From an uncultured Lachnospiraceae bacterium (lineage in GTDB: Bacteria > Bacillota > Clostridia > Lachnospirales > Lachnospiraceae), in NCBI GenBank assembly GCA_910584205.1, contig CAJUAA010000005.1:1-64000 (forward strand): a stretch of 64,000 nt of DNA, in the 5' to 3' direction. The notes beneath the pieces are model-generated. The model saw only the letters and a program-made list of their open reading frames with translations, ran no database searches and was not told the origin of the DNA. This document shows, piece by piece, positions 46,224 to 55,810 of the stretch. The translations under genes and the position numbers were made by a program. Position 1 is the stretch's first letter. Each line of letters opens with the position of its first letter.

Positions 46224-46252
46224 TTTACACGGTTCCGGGAATCCGGTATAAT
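46224..46252 (+). promoter_or_regulatory. Promoter at the start of the surface-polymer region
   Basis: TTTACA at 46224-46229, 17-base spacer, TATAAT at 46247-46252. AAGGAGGGG follows at 46262-46270, before the ATG at 46279. Confidence 0.78.
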
Positions 46253-46278
46253 GAATTCATGAAGGAGGGGAAAGGTTT

Positions 46279-48375
46279 ATGGGTATGCAGATGGAATATT
46301 TAAGATTTACGCCGGGGTTCCGCACGGCGCTTCGGGATGGAACACTTGTTCCGGACTCTCCGAAACATATGGCGACGGAGGAGTTTTATAAAGCGCTGCC
46401 CGGCAGCAGGATCCATTTATGCAATGAGAATTATCTGTTTGCGGCGGCCGTTTTTTCTGTGGAAAGAGATCCGAAATATATCTATACCTATGACTATGAA
46501 CCGGAAGAAAACTGGACGACCTATACCTGCAATCTGACGCCGGACAGCTATGGGCAGGAGGATTATGTGTTTCAGGAAACATGCTGGTTCCGCGTCTGCG
46601 TCAGGAGAAAGGACGGGGAGGATCTGACGGAAGAAGACCGTCGGGAGCGGGACAATCTGGCAGTCTTTTTCTGCGGGCCGGAGGCGTATACAGAGCTTCC
46701 CTGCTTTACGCGGGAAATTGAGGATACGATTACAAAGATCCGGCAGAATGCAGATGATGGATGTATGAAGCTCTGCCTGCTTACGGATACTCATTATACG
46801 GTCAACGGGACCTGGGAGGACACCGCCCATAATATCCAAAGGGTGTCGGAGAAGGCAGGATATGACGCCATCATCCATCTGGGGGATCTGACGGACGGGA
46901 TGCTTTCCAGAGAAATAACGGCAAAATATGTCCGAAGGACCATTGGCGATCTGGACAAGTGTAAAGTTCCGGTGTATCTTGCGCCGGGAAATCACGACAG
47001 CAACTATTTCCGAAACAGCCGGAATGCATTTTCCACAGAAGAGATGAAAAAGCTTTACCGGCTTCATGGAGAAGACGGAACCGATACGCAGAATGCGCTG
47101 GATTATTATATCGATATGCCCAGATACGAGGTCCGTATGATCTTTCTGGCTTCCTTTGATGATACTGCCAGTATACGATACGGATACACACAGGAGCAGC
47201 TCTGCTGGCTGGAGGATGTCCTGTTCCATGCAGACGCAGGCACAAAATTTCTGATCTTCTCCCACGATGCGCCGTTGGCGAAGCTGGATTACTGGAGTTT
47301 TTATATACGGAACGGGGAGCAGCTTCTGGATCTTCTGGAACGGTGCAATGCAGAAGAAACGTATCAGATCCTGGGATTTTTCTACGGGCATATCCATGCG
47401 GACCAGATCTTTGAAGAATGCAGTTTCCCGGTGATTGCTACCGGCTGTGCCAAGCTGGAATATTTCCCGGATATGAAGCCGGAAGGCTCGGTTGCACATG
47501 AGAGAACGGCGGGTACGGTGACGCAGGAACTGTGGGACAGTCTCCTGATCGATTTTCAGAAGCAGAGGCTGAAGATGATCCGTTTTGGAGCAGGCGCGGA
47601 CCGGGAAGTTTCCTTTGCGAAAAAGAAAAGCACATACAAAGCGATTGCCGTGCAGGTGCGCGCCGGACGGAAGATGAAGCTCTGGGCGCATCGGGGAGCC
47701 AGCGGACATGCTCCGGAAAATACCATGCCGGCTTTTGAACTGGCACAGATGCTTGGGGCGGACGGAATCGAGCTGGATGTACAGCTGACCGGAGACGGAG
47801 TGCCGGTGGTGATTCATGACGAACGGGTGGACCGGGTCAGCGACGGCAGCGGATGGGTGAAAGATTATACACTGGAAGAGCTTCGGGCACTGAATATGAA
47901 TCAGACGTTTCCATCCTATGGAACCGTTCGGATCCCCACGTTGGAAGAGGTGTACGATTTTGTGAAAGAAACCGACATGCTGATCAATCTGGAACTGAAA
48001 AACAGTGTGGTCTTCTATGAAGGGCTGGAAGAGAAGGTGTTAAGGCTGGCGGAAGAAAAAGGCATGGGAGACCGGATTCTCTATTCTTCGTTCAACCATT
48101 CTTCCATGCAGAAGATCCGTTCGCTTAAGCCGTCCGCCCGGACAGCCTTCCTCTATTCTGACGGGATTCTGGATATTGCAGATTATGCAGTAAAATATGG
48201 CGCATATGCGGTACATCCCTCTCTGAAAAATGCGGAGTATCCGGATGTGGTCAGGCTGTGTCATGAGAGAGGGATTAAAGTACATGTATGGACGGTCAAT
48301 GAGGCGGCGGATTTTGAGCGCATGCAGCGGCTTGGGGTGGATGCAGTCATTACGAACTATATTGAAAGAGGCTGA
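46279..48375 (+). CDS. Metallophosphoesterase fused to glycerophosphodiester phosphodiesterase
   Basis: 698 aa with three parts. Residues 1 to about 155 are an unassigned domain. From about 160 to 400 there is a calcineurin-like phosphoesterase with all metal motifs: DTHY (168), GDLTDG (202), GNHD (237), SHDAP and GHIH (370). From about 465 to 698 there is a GDPD TIM barrel: AHRGASGHAPENT, ELDVQLTGDGVPVVIHD, and the closing VWTVNEAADF. GDPDs split glycerophosphodiesters to glycerol 3-phosphate, and the other half could remove or recycle phosphate. No signal peptide, so cytosolic. It precedes glycerol-phosphate polymer genes, which suits turnover or precursor recycling. Confidence 0.88.
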   Translation: MGMQMEYLRFTPGFRTALRDGTLVPDSPKHMATEEFYKALPGSRIHLCNENYLFAAAVFSVERDPKYIYTYDYEPEENWTTYTCNLTPDSYGQEDYVFQETCWFRVCVRRKDGEDLTEEDRRERDNLAVFFCGPEAYTELPCFTREIEDTITKIRQNADDGCMKLCLLTDTHYTVNGTWEDTAHNIQRVSEKAGYDAIIHLGDLTDGMLSREITAKYVRRTIGDLDKCKVPVYLAPGNHDSNYFRNSRNAFSTEEMKKLYRLHGEDGTDTQNALDYYIDMPRYEVRMIFLASFDDTASIRYGYTQEQLCWLEDVLFHADAGTKFLIFSHDAPLAKLDYWSFYIRNGEQLLDLLERCNAEETYQILGFFYGHIHADQIFEECSFPVIATGCAKLEYFPDMKPEGSVAHERTAGTVTQELWDSLLIDFQKQRLKMIRFGAGADREVSFAKKKSTYKAIAVQVRAGRKMKLWAHRGASGHAPENTMPAFELAQMLGADGIELDVQLTGDGVPVVIHDERVDRVSDGSGWVKDYTLEELRALNMNQTFPSYGTVRIPTLEEVYDFVKETDMLINLELKNSVVFYEGLEEKVLRLAEEKGMGDRILYSSFNHSSMQKIRSLKPSARTAFLYSDGILDIADYAVKYGAYAVHPSLKNAEYPDVVRLCHERGIKVHVWTVNEAADFERMQRLGVDAVITNYIERG

Positions 48376-48443
48376 GCCATGCAGAAAAGTATATATATAA
48401 TATTTTATAAAAGGCAGAACGATGAAAGGGAGTGGGAGAAAGA

Positions 48444-49781
48444 ATGAAAAAAGTCATCACATACGGAACCTATGATCTGTTCCACGAGGGGCATTATAAC
48501 CTGCTGAAAAGAGCGAAAGCGCTGGGGGACTATCTGATCGTCGGAGTGACCACCGAGTATTATGACCTGCAGAGGGGAAAGCTGAATGTGGTGGATTCGG
48601 TTTTGGAGAGAGTGGAAAATGTCCGCAGGACCGGTCTGGCGGATGAGATCATCATCGAGGACCATGAGGGGCAGAAGCAGGAAGATATCCAGAAAATGGG
48701 CGTGGACATCTTTGCCATCGGTTCTGACTGGGTCGGGGCTTTTGACTATCTGAAGGAACTGTGTCAGGTGGTCTATCTGGAGCGGACGCCGCATATCTCT
48801 TCCACATCACTGAGAGAGCATCAGTATCCGATCCTTCAGCTGGGTGTGGTGGGCTCCGGGCGGATCGCACCCCGTTTTCTGGCGGAGGCAAAATATGTGA
48901 GCGGCATCAATGCCTGCGCAGTCTACAATCCCCATGAGGAAAGCGCCGGAGCCTTCGGCAGCCGGCATAAACTGGAAGCCTTCAGCGGGGAATTTGACGC
49001 ATTTCTCGAGCGTGTGGATGCCATCTATATTGCGTCTCCCCACCAGACGCATTACACGTATGCAAAAAAAGCGCTGGAACAGGGGCGGCATGTGCTGTGC
49101 GAAAAGCCGCTGACCTTTACCGTGAAGGAAGCGGAAGAGCTGTATGCGCTGGCTGCGGAGCGGGATGCGGTTCTGATGGAAGGAATCAAGACCGCTTACT
49201 GTCCGGGATTCATGCAGATGATGAATGTGGCCAGAAGCGGGATCATCGGGGAAGTGCGGGATGTGGAAGCCTGTTTTTCCAGAATCACGCCGCCAGCGCT
49301 TCGGGAAATGAAAGACCGGCAGTACGGCGGAGCCTTTCTGGAGTTTGGAAGCTATACGCTGCTTCCCATCTTTAAGCTGCTGGGATGCCATTATGAACAG
49401 GTGGAATTCGACTGCATAAGGGCGGAGAACGGAGTGGATCTGTACACGAAGGTACATTTCCGGTTCCGCGACGCGCTGGCCATGTCCAAAACCGGCATCG
49501 GTGTAAAATCCGAAGGCCAGCTGGTCATCGGCGGGACAAAAGGCTACATTCTGGCAGAATCTCCCTGGTGGCTGACCAGGTCCTTTGAGGTGCGGTTTGA
49601 AGATCCGGGAAGGATTGAGCGGTATACGCCCAAGTTTCTGGGTGACGGCCTGCGCTATGAGATTGCGGATTTTGTATCCAGGATCAACGGAGACGCCAGA
49701 CAGTCTTACTGCCTGACCAGAGAAGAATCCATCGCCATGGCAGGAGTGGTGGAGCGGTTTATGGAGGCCCAGAGGAAATAA
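48444..49781 (+). CDS. Glycerol-3-phosphate cytidylyltransferase-like domain fused to Gfo/Idh/MocA oxidoreductase
   Basis: 445 aa. Residues 1 to about 130 are a TagD/GCT-type nucleotidyltransferase: TYGTYDLFHEGHYNLL with the H-x-G-H motif, FAIGSDWVG, and ISSTSLRE near the end of the domain. Residues about 135-445 are a Gfo/Idh/MocA NAD(P)-dependent oxidoreductase: GVVGSGRIAPRF Rossmann motif and the CEKPLT catalytic lysine motif near 219. The fused protein could form a CDP-polyol and oxidise or reduce the same sugar alcohol, but substrates are unknown. The ATG at 48444 follows GGGAG; the GTG at 48432 is less likely. Confidence 0.88.
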   Translation: MKKVITYGTYDLFHEGHYNLLKRAKALGDYLIVGVTTEYYDLQRGKLNVVDSVLERVENVRRTGLADEIIIEDHEGQKQEDIQKMGVDIFAIGSDWVGAFDYLKELCQVVYLERTPHISSTSLREHQYPILQLGVVGSGRIAPRFLAEAKYVSGINACAVYNPHEESAGAFGSRHKLEAFSGEFDAFLERVDAIYIASPHQTHYTYAKKALEQGRHVLCEKPLTFTVKEAEELYALAAERDAVLMEGIKTAYCPGFMQMMNVARSGIIGEVRDVEACFSRITPPALREMKDRQYGGAFLEFGSYTLLPIFKLLGCHYEQVEFDCIRAENGVDLYTKVHFRFRDALAMSKTGIGVKSEGQLVIGGTKGYILAESPWWLTRSFEVRFEDPGRIERYTPKFLGDGLRYEIADFVSRINGDARQSYCLTREESIAMAGVVERFMEAQRK

Positions 49782-49788
49782 CCGGGAC

Positions 49789-49817
49789 TTTTCAGATGAA
49801 GAGAAATAAGGTATAAT
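49789..49817 (+). promoter_or_regulatory. Promoter of the ATPase/nuclease pair
   Basis: TTTTCA at 49789-49794, 17-base spacer, TATAAT at 49812-49817. It suggests the two ATPase genes are transcribed independently of the preceding polymer genes. Confidence 0.6.
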
Positions 49818-49850
49818 CAATCTGAAGAGAGAGGCCGGGAGGGCGTGCAT

Positions 49851-51527
49851 ATGGAAAAAATGAAACTGCCTGTTGGGATTGAGAATTTTGCAGATATTCG
49901 AACGGAAGGATTTTATTATGTGGACAAGACAGGGCTGATTGAAGATTTGCTGGGAAACTGGGCAAGTGTAAATCTGTTTACCCGTCCCCGGCGGTTCGGG
50001 AAGTCTCTGAATATGAGCATGCTTCGGCATTTCTTTGAGCCTGGTTGTGACAAAACGCTGTTCGACGGCCTGAAAATCTCAAAAGACAGGGGACTCTGTG
50101 AGAAATACATGGGACAGTATCCGGTTATTTCCATATCACTGAAAGGAGTTCTTGGCAGAACGTATGAGATTGCGGGAAGGATGCTGAACCGTCTGATCAA
50201 CGAAGAGTCATACCGGATCCAGAGCCGCATGCAGTGGGAGAAGCTGCCGGAGCTTCATCAGAAGCAGATGAAGCAGCTTCTGGACGATCGGATGGATGAA
50301 GACACGCAAATGAATGCGCTTCGTACATTGTCTTCTGTTATGCATCAGTACTATGGGCGAAAGGTCATCATTCTGATCGACGAATATGATGTGCCGCTGG
50401 ATAAAGCGTTCCAGCTTGGTTATTATGACCAGATGGTAACGCTGATCAGCAGTCTGTTTGCCCAGTCGCTTAAGACGAATGACAGTCTGTTTTTTGCAGT
50501 GGTGACAGGCTGCCTGCGCATCGCGAAGGAAAGCATTTTTACGGGCCTTAATAATCTGAAGGTGTTTTCTGTTATGGATGTCCGGTATGGTGAATATTTC
50601 GGTTTTACGGACGGGGAAGTTCGGGAAATGCTGGAATATTACGACCTGACAGAGCATTATGCTGCAGTGAAGGAGTGGTATGACGGATATCATATAGGAA
50701 ATACCGACGTTTACTGCCCGTGGGATGTGATCTGCTACTGCAGCGACCTTCTGGCGAAACCGAGCCTGGCTCCCAGGCCTTACTGGGTCAATACCAGCGG
50801 GAACAGTATCATCCAGGGTTTTATCGGAAAGGCGGACCGGAGGACCCGCAGGGATCTGGAAGAGCTGGTGGCAGGAGGGGCGGTTCGTAAGACGATCCGG
50901 CAGGAACTGACGTACAATGAACTGGATGACAGCATTGACAATCTGTGGAGTGTTCTGTTCCTGACCGGTTATCTGAGTGTGCAGGAGGAAACAGAAGGGC
51001 GGGAACTGCTGCTTACGATTCCAAATCTGGAGATCCGGGAGATCTTTGTGACGCAGATTCAGGAATGGTTTCGGGAGGCTTCCTGGCGGGATAAGCCGGG
51101 GATGGATGCCTTCTGTCTGGCGTTTCGGAATGGAGACGCCGAAGCTGTAGAGGAGCAGTTTCAGGCATATTTGAAAAAGACCATCAGTATCCGTGATGTC
51201 AGTACGAAAAGCAGGAAAGAGAATTTTTACCATGGGATCCTGCTGGGACTTCTGAATTACGACCGGGAATGGATCGTAACCTCCAATGCGGAATCCGGAG
51301 ACGGCTACAGCGATATCCTGATCGAGATGGAGGATGAAGAGCGAGGGATCGTAATCGAAGTGAAATATGCGGACAATGGCGACCTGGATGCGGCATGTCA
51401 GGAAGCTCTGGAGCAGATTCGGGAAAAGAATTACAGAGAAAAACTGTTGCTGAATGGACTGGATCCGATCATGACCTTTGGGATCGCGTGCTGCAGGAAA
51501 CGGTGCCGGGTGATGAGAGGGGAGTAG
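49851..51527 (+). CDS. AAA-ATPase_like / PD-(D/E)XK (DUF1703-type) protein
   Basis: 558 aa, full length for the family. Start motif LPVGIENFADIRTEGFYYVDKT, P-loop-like RPRRFGKSLN near residue 45, Walker B-like VIILIDEYDVPLD near 178, then the EVREMLEYY...VKEWYDGYH linker motif, and a C-terminal nuclease core GYSDILIEM...GIVIEVKYA near 485-510. These proteins are abundant and variable in gut Bacillota and Bacteroidota; function is unproven but a role in genome conflict or mobile DNA is suspected. It is the intact counterpart of the pseudogene at 19647-20955. The ATG at 49851 is spaced from GGGAGG better than the GTG at 49845. Confidence 0.85.
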   Translation: MEKMKLPVGIENFADIRTEGFYYVDKTGLIEDLLGNWASVNLFTRPRRFGKSLNMSMLRHFFEPGCDKTLFDGLKISKDRGLCEKYMGQYPVISISLKGVLGRTYEIAGRMLNRLINEESYRIQSRMQWEKLPELHQKQMKQLLDDRMDEDTQMNALRTLSSVMHQYYGRKVIILIDEYDVPLDKAFQLGYYDQMVTLISSLFAQSLKTNDSLFFAVVTGCLRIAKESIFTGLNNLKVFSVMDVRYGEYFGFTDGEVREMLEYYDLTEHYAAVKEWYDGYHIGNTDVYCPWDVICYCSDLLAKPSLAPRPYWVNTSGNSIIQGFIGKADRRTRRDLEELVAGGAVRKTIRQELTYNELDDSIDNLWSVLFLTGYLSVQEETEGRELLLTIPNLEIREIFVTQIQEWFREASWRDKPGMDAFCLAFRNGDAEAVEEQFQAYLKKTISIRDVSTKSRKENFYHGILLGLLNYDREWIVTSNAESGDGYSDILIEMEDEERGIVIEVKYADNGDLDAACQEALEQIREKNYREKLLLNGLDPIMTFGIACCRKRCRVMRGE

Positions 51528-51530
51528 CGA

Positions 51531-53114
51531 ATGTCTAAAAAATTTAATGTGACAGGACTTTGTATCCCCGAAGAAAATTACATGGTGGATATCAGCGACA
51601 GAATCGATATCATATGCAACGATTATGTGCGGGAAGGAAAATATTTTACGATCAACCGGGCAAGGCAGTACGGAAAAACGACCACCCTTTATCTGCTGGA
51701 GCAGCGTCTGAAAGAGCATTATCTGGTCATCAGACTCAGTTTTGAAGCGGCAGATGAACTTTTTGTGTCATTGTATTTTCTGGCAATGGGGTTAATCCGG
51801 AGAATCAGCCGTATATTGAAAGTGCAGGGAGTGGAACGCAGGATTCTGGAAGAATGGAATCAGCCGGTCTCCGAGGCTTTTCCGCTGGACGATTTGGGGG
51901 AAAGGATCACTTCGCTCTGCAGCAGTCTGGATCGGGAGGTCGTACTGATCATTGACGAGGTCGACAGGAATTCGGATAACCAGATCTTTCTTTCCTTTCT
52001 GGGGTTGTTGAGACACAAATACTTGGAGCAGAGGCAGGGAAGCGACCGTACCTTCCGATCCGTGATACTGGCAGGGGTGTATGATGTGAAAAACCTGAAA
52101 CTTAAACTGCATCCGGAACAGGAATCCAAATATAACAGTCCGTGGAATATAGCGGCGGATTTTACTGTAAATATGGATTTTATGTCGGAAGACATCGCTG
52201 TGATGCTTCAGGAGTACGAACAGGATCATCACACAGGAATGGATGTTATGGATATGGCAGAACAGATCTACGATTATACCAGTGGATATCCTTTTCTGGT
52301 TTCGAGGATCTGCATGCTTCTTGATGAAGTAATTGCTCGAAAAGCTGATTTTAGTACAAAAAAATCTGCATGGACAAAATATGGGCTGACGGAGGCTGTG
52401 AAGGAATTAGTGACAGAATCCAATACGTTGTTTGATGATATGGTGAAAAAGCTGGATGAATATCCGGAATTGAAGAAGATGCTCTATATGATTCTGTTTC
52501 GGGGAGAAAAGATTCCGTACAATGCAGATGTGTATGCAGTCAATATGGGAACCATGTTTGGGTTTTTGAAAAATGATCAGAAGACCGTAGCGGTATCCAA
52601 CCGGATCTTTGAGACCCGAATGTATGACCTGTTTCTGTCGGAAGAGGTCCTGGAGAGCCGTATCTATAAATCTGCAGCGCTGGATAAAAATCAGTTTATC
52701 TGTGATGGAGAGCTGGATATGGAACGGGTGCTGGAGCGATTTACAGAAGCTTTTCAGGATATTTATACAGATGCAGATCAGACATTTGTGGAAGAAAATG
52801 GCCGTCGTTTCTTTTTACTGTATTTAAAGCCGATTATTAATGGTACCGGGAATTATTATGTGGAATCGCGGACGAGGGACATGCGCAGAACAGATGTGAT
52901 TGTAGATTATAAAGGAAAACAGTATGTCTGTGAACTGAAGATCTGGCATGGAAATGAGTATAACAGGCGGGGAGAACAGCAGTTAATCGGGTATCTGGAT
53001 GATTATCATCTTACGACAGGCTACATGGTCAGTTTTAACTTTAATAAGAAGAAGCAGGTGGGTGTGAAAAGGATACTGGTGGATGGCAGAATGATCGTCG
53101 AGGCGGTGGTATGA
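51531..53114 (+). CDS. AAA-like ATPase with C-terminal PD-(D/E)XK-type domain
   Basis: 527 aa. It begins with FNVTGLCIPEENYMVD, then the P-loop-like NRARQYGKTTTL near residue 42 and Walker B-like VVLIIDEVDRN near 140, both with the atypical glycine pattern of this ATPase family. The C-terminus has RTDVIVDYKGKQYVCELKIW near 460-480, a D...E-x-K nuclease core, followed by a glutamine-bearing GEQQLIGYLDDY helix. Related to, but distinct from, the gene just upstream, from which it is separated by three bases. The pair probably acts together or was acquired together. Confidence 0.82.
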   Translation: MSKKFNVTGLCIPEENYMVDISDRIDIICNDYVREGKYFTINRARQYGKTTTLYLLEQRLKEHYLVIRLSFEAADELFVSLYFLAMGLIRRISRILKVQGVERRILEEWNQPVSEAFPLDDLGERITSLCSSLDREVVLIIDEVDRNSDNQIFLSFLGLLRHKYLEQRQGSDRTFRSVILAGVYDVKNLKLKLHPEQESKYNSPWNIAADFTVNMDFMSEDIAVMLQEYEQDHHTGMDVMDMAEQIYDYTSGYPFLVSRICMLLDEVIARKADFSTKKSAWTKYGLTEAVKELVTESNTLFDDMVKKLDEYPELKKMLYMILFRGEKIPYNADVYAVNMGTMFGFLKNDQKTVAVSNRIFETRMYDLFLSEEVLESRIYKSAALDKNQFICDGELDMERVLERFTEAFQDIYTDADQTFVEENGRRFFLLYLKPIINGTGNYYVESRTRDMRRTDVIVDYKGKQYVCELKIWHGNEYNRRGEQQLIGYLDDYHLTTGYMVSFNFNKKKQVGVKRILVDGRMIVEAVV

Positions 53115-53221
53115 AGCCGGTTTAAGTTTTGCGGAATGCCGTCGATAATATATGATAGGTTTATGAGCAGCGAAGGCTCAGCATAATTTTGCAGAAGAAA
53201 GACCAAAGGAGCGCCCGCAGA

Positions 53222-55756
53222 ATGAGAAGACGAATCAGAAAAAGAATCCTGGACAGCCTTCATACGATGAAAGACGCGCAGGAGATTGCCGCCAATATGC
53301 TGCTGAACGGACAGTCTGCGGATGCAGGCAGCCTGCTGTTTCAGTGTCAGGAAGGCGCTCAGAAGATCGGGGAATCCATCGAACAGAGCGAAGGAGAGGG
53401 CACTGGAGCCGTTTCCTGTTTGGAAACGTACTGTGAGATTTTGTATCAGATGAGTCAGGACACAGACAAAGAACGTATTCTAAATTATCAGAAACAGCTG
53501 GGGGATATTCTGCGGCAGACGGAAAATGAAGTGAAGGAGCATCTGCCAGAGGATCGCCTGAAGGTCGTGTTCCTGCCCTACAAGGCGTCCATGTGGGATT
53601 GCATGGAAAGCGTGTGGGAAGCGGCGGACGCGGACCCGGAATGCGAGGCTCTTGTGGTGCCGATTCCATATTATGAGAAAAATGCCCAGGGCAGTATCGT
53701 CCGGGAATGCTACGAAGGGGATATGTTCCCGAAAGATGTGCCGGTCGTGCATTACCGGGCGTATCATCTGGAAGAGGAACAGCCGGACATTGTCTATATT
53801 CACAATCCTTATGACGGTGGGAATACGGTAACGACCGTGCATCCGGATTATTATTCTTCCAATCTGAAAAAATATACAGAAGTGTTAGTATATATTCCTT
53901 ATTATATATGCGGAAACGGACCGTTGCCGGACTGCCATCTGTCGCTTCCGGCTTATGAGTATGTGGATTATATCATTTTGCAGGATGAGGAAAAAGTACA
54001 GAATCTGGCAGATTTTGTCCCGATGGAAAAGATCGCCGTCCTGGGCACTCCAAAGGCAGACCGGATCCGGAAACTGAACCGGAAGAAGGACGAGATCCTG
54101 GAGCAGGAGATTCCGCAGGAATGGCGGGAGAAAATCCGCGGAAAGAAAGTGATCCTCTATAATCTCAGCGTAACCGGGCTTCTGAGAAACAGTAAGTACG
54201 CCATGGACAAGATCCGGTACGTTCTGTCCTGCTTTGAAGGACGGGACGACGTGGTGCTGTGGTGGCGGCCGCATCCGCTTCTGGAGGCGACGCTTCAGTC
54301 TGCCCTTCCTGCATTGTATGAAGAATATATGAAAATCAAACACGCGTTTGCCGGGAGCGGGAACGGAATCCTGGATGAGACGGGAGACGCGGCGGTCGCG
54401 GCGGTGATCGCGGATGCGTATCTTGGAGAGAATACATCGTCACTGATGCATTACTTTGGCGTACAGGGGAAGCCGGTGATGTATACGAACTGGGAGATTA
54501 CGGAGGATAATAGAAAGGACAGGGAGTTTCTGATGTTCAATACCTGGTATCAGGAAGGAGACTCTATTTTTTTTGTACCGATCAATGTGGACATGGGGCG
54601 TGATCTGTACCGGCTGGGTCTGGAAGACGGAATGCTTGAGAAGGTCCTGACGTTCCCGGGGACGCCGGACCATACATGGGGATGCTACTATGGAATTCGG
54701 AAGATTCAGAACCGAATTTTTCTGGTTCCTCATAATGCGGAAGATATCTATGTTTATGATCTGGATCAAAAACAGGCAGTACGGCTTGTTCTGTCCGAAT
54801 CCGCTGACAGGATGATGCTGTTTGATGAAGCAGTAGTTTATAAGGAAAAGCTGTTTCTGCTTCCCAGATGTTATCCGGCAGTCGTAAGTGTTAATACAGA
54901 GAGCCTGGAGAAACGTGAGTACAGAGAATGCGTAAAGCCGTTTTTGAAAGAAGACGGGAACGAACAGATGTTTAACTGGGCGTTCCTGACAAGGGAAAAT
55001 CTTCTGTATCTGGCAAGTGCATCTGAAAGCCGGATTCTGATTTTTGATATGGAGGATGGAAGCTGTACAGTTCGGGAAATCGGTGCATATCCATATGGGT
55101 ATTGCCGTCTGTTGTATGATGGCAGATATTACTGGCTTGCAGCGTATAAAAAGAACAGCATTGTGAGATGGGAAGAAGAGACAGGAGAGACACAGGAGTA
55201 TGTCTATCCTACAGGTGTGGAGCAGCCGGACGAAAATCTTTTCTACAGTTCGCTGCTGGACCTTGGTGACCGGCTTCTTATATGCTGCGGGTTTGCTTAT
55301 CGTATTTTGTCTTTTGATAAACATACAGGCGAGTTCAGCGAATATGAAGGGGTTCAGGATATTCTCCGCCGGATGGAAGAGGATTCCATAAAGAGTGAGG
55401 CAGGATTTGGATATGTCAAACGGTTGGAAGACGGTACGGTTCTGTTGTTTGATACCGGCAGCAACTATATCCGCCTGTGGGATATGGAAAAAAATCAGTG
55501 GAAATCTGTTCCATGCCGTCTGCCGCGGGATGAAATGCTGCGTATGGAAAAAAAGCAGATTGAAAAATTCTGGATCTCCAGGCTGACGCCTTACTGTCTG
55601 TGGGAGGGATCGGTGTCAATGGCTCAGTTTATTGATTATATTACGGAGGGAGACACAAGTTTGTTCCAACAGACATACGAATGCTACCAGGGAGAAACAG
55701 ACGATCTGGCAGCGGGGGACGTGATTCATGAATATGTCAAAAAGGAGCTGCCATAA
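53222..55756 (+). CDS. CDP-glycerol glycerophosphotransferase-like protein with C-terminal propeller-like domain
   Basis: 844 aa. A basic helical N-terminus (1-95) is followed by a GT-B-like region (about 105-450) resembling CDP-glycerol glycerophosphotransferases: VVFLPYKASMWDCMESVW, WWRPHPLLEATL, and YLGENTSSLMHYFGVQGKPV, equivalent to the D-x-SS donor motif of TagF. The last 370 residues contain repeated short beta-like units (ENLLYLASASESRILIFD, DRLLICCGFAYRILSFD, GTVLLFDTGSNYIRLWD), consistent with a propeller. It likely transfers polyol-phosphate, with the propeller binding glycan or acceptor. AAAGGAG precedes the ATG at 53222; the TTG at 53189 is upstream of that site. Confidence 0.72.
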   Translation: MRRRIRKRILDSLHTMKDAQEIAANMLLNGQSADAGSLLFQCQEGAQKIGESIEQSEGEGTGAVSCLETYCEILYQMSQDTDKERILNYQKQLGDILRQTENEVKEHLPEDRLKVVFLPYKASMWDCMESVWEAADADPECEALVVPIPYYEKNAQGSIVRECYEGDMFPKDVPVVHYRAYHLEEEQPDIVYIHNPYDGGNTVTTVHPDYYSSNLKKYTEVLVYIPYYICGNGPLPDCHLSLPAYEYVDYIILQDEEKVQNLADFVPMEKIAVLGTPKADRIRKLNRKKDEILEQEIPQEWREKIRGKKVILYNLSVTGLLRNSKYAMDKIRYVLSCFEGRDDVVLWWRPHPLLEATLQSALPALYEEYMKIKHAFAGSGNGILDETGDAAVAAVIADAYLGENTSSLMHYFGVQGKPVMYTNWEITEDNRKDREFLMFNTWYQEGDSIFFVPINVDMGRDLYRLGLEDGMLEKVLTFPGTPDHTWGCYYGIRKIQNRIFLVPHNAEDIYVYDLDQKQAVRLVLSESADRMMLFDEAVVYKEKLFLLPRCYPAVVSVNTESLEKREYRECVKPFLKEDGNEQMFNWAFLTRENLLYLASASESRILIFDMEDGSCTVREIGAYPYGYCRLLYDGRYYWLAAYKKNSIVRWEEETGETQEYVYPTGVEQPDENLFYSSLLDLGDRLLICCGFAYRILSFDKHTGEFSEYEGVQDILRRMEEDSIKSEAGFGYVKRLEDGTVLLFDTGSNYIRLWDMEKNQWKSVPCRLPRDEMLRMEKKQIEKFWISRLTPYCLWEGSVSMAQFIDYITEGDTSLFQQTYECYQGETDDLAAGDVIHEYVKKELP

Positions 55757-55810
55757 GATCGCTTTTTCATGAGGAAACAGATCGAGTAATGTAAGGGACA
55801 GGTTCTGCAT

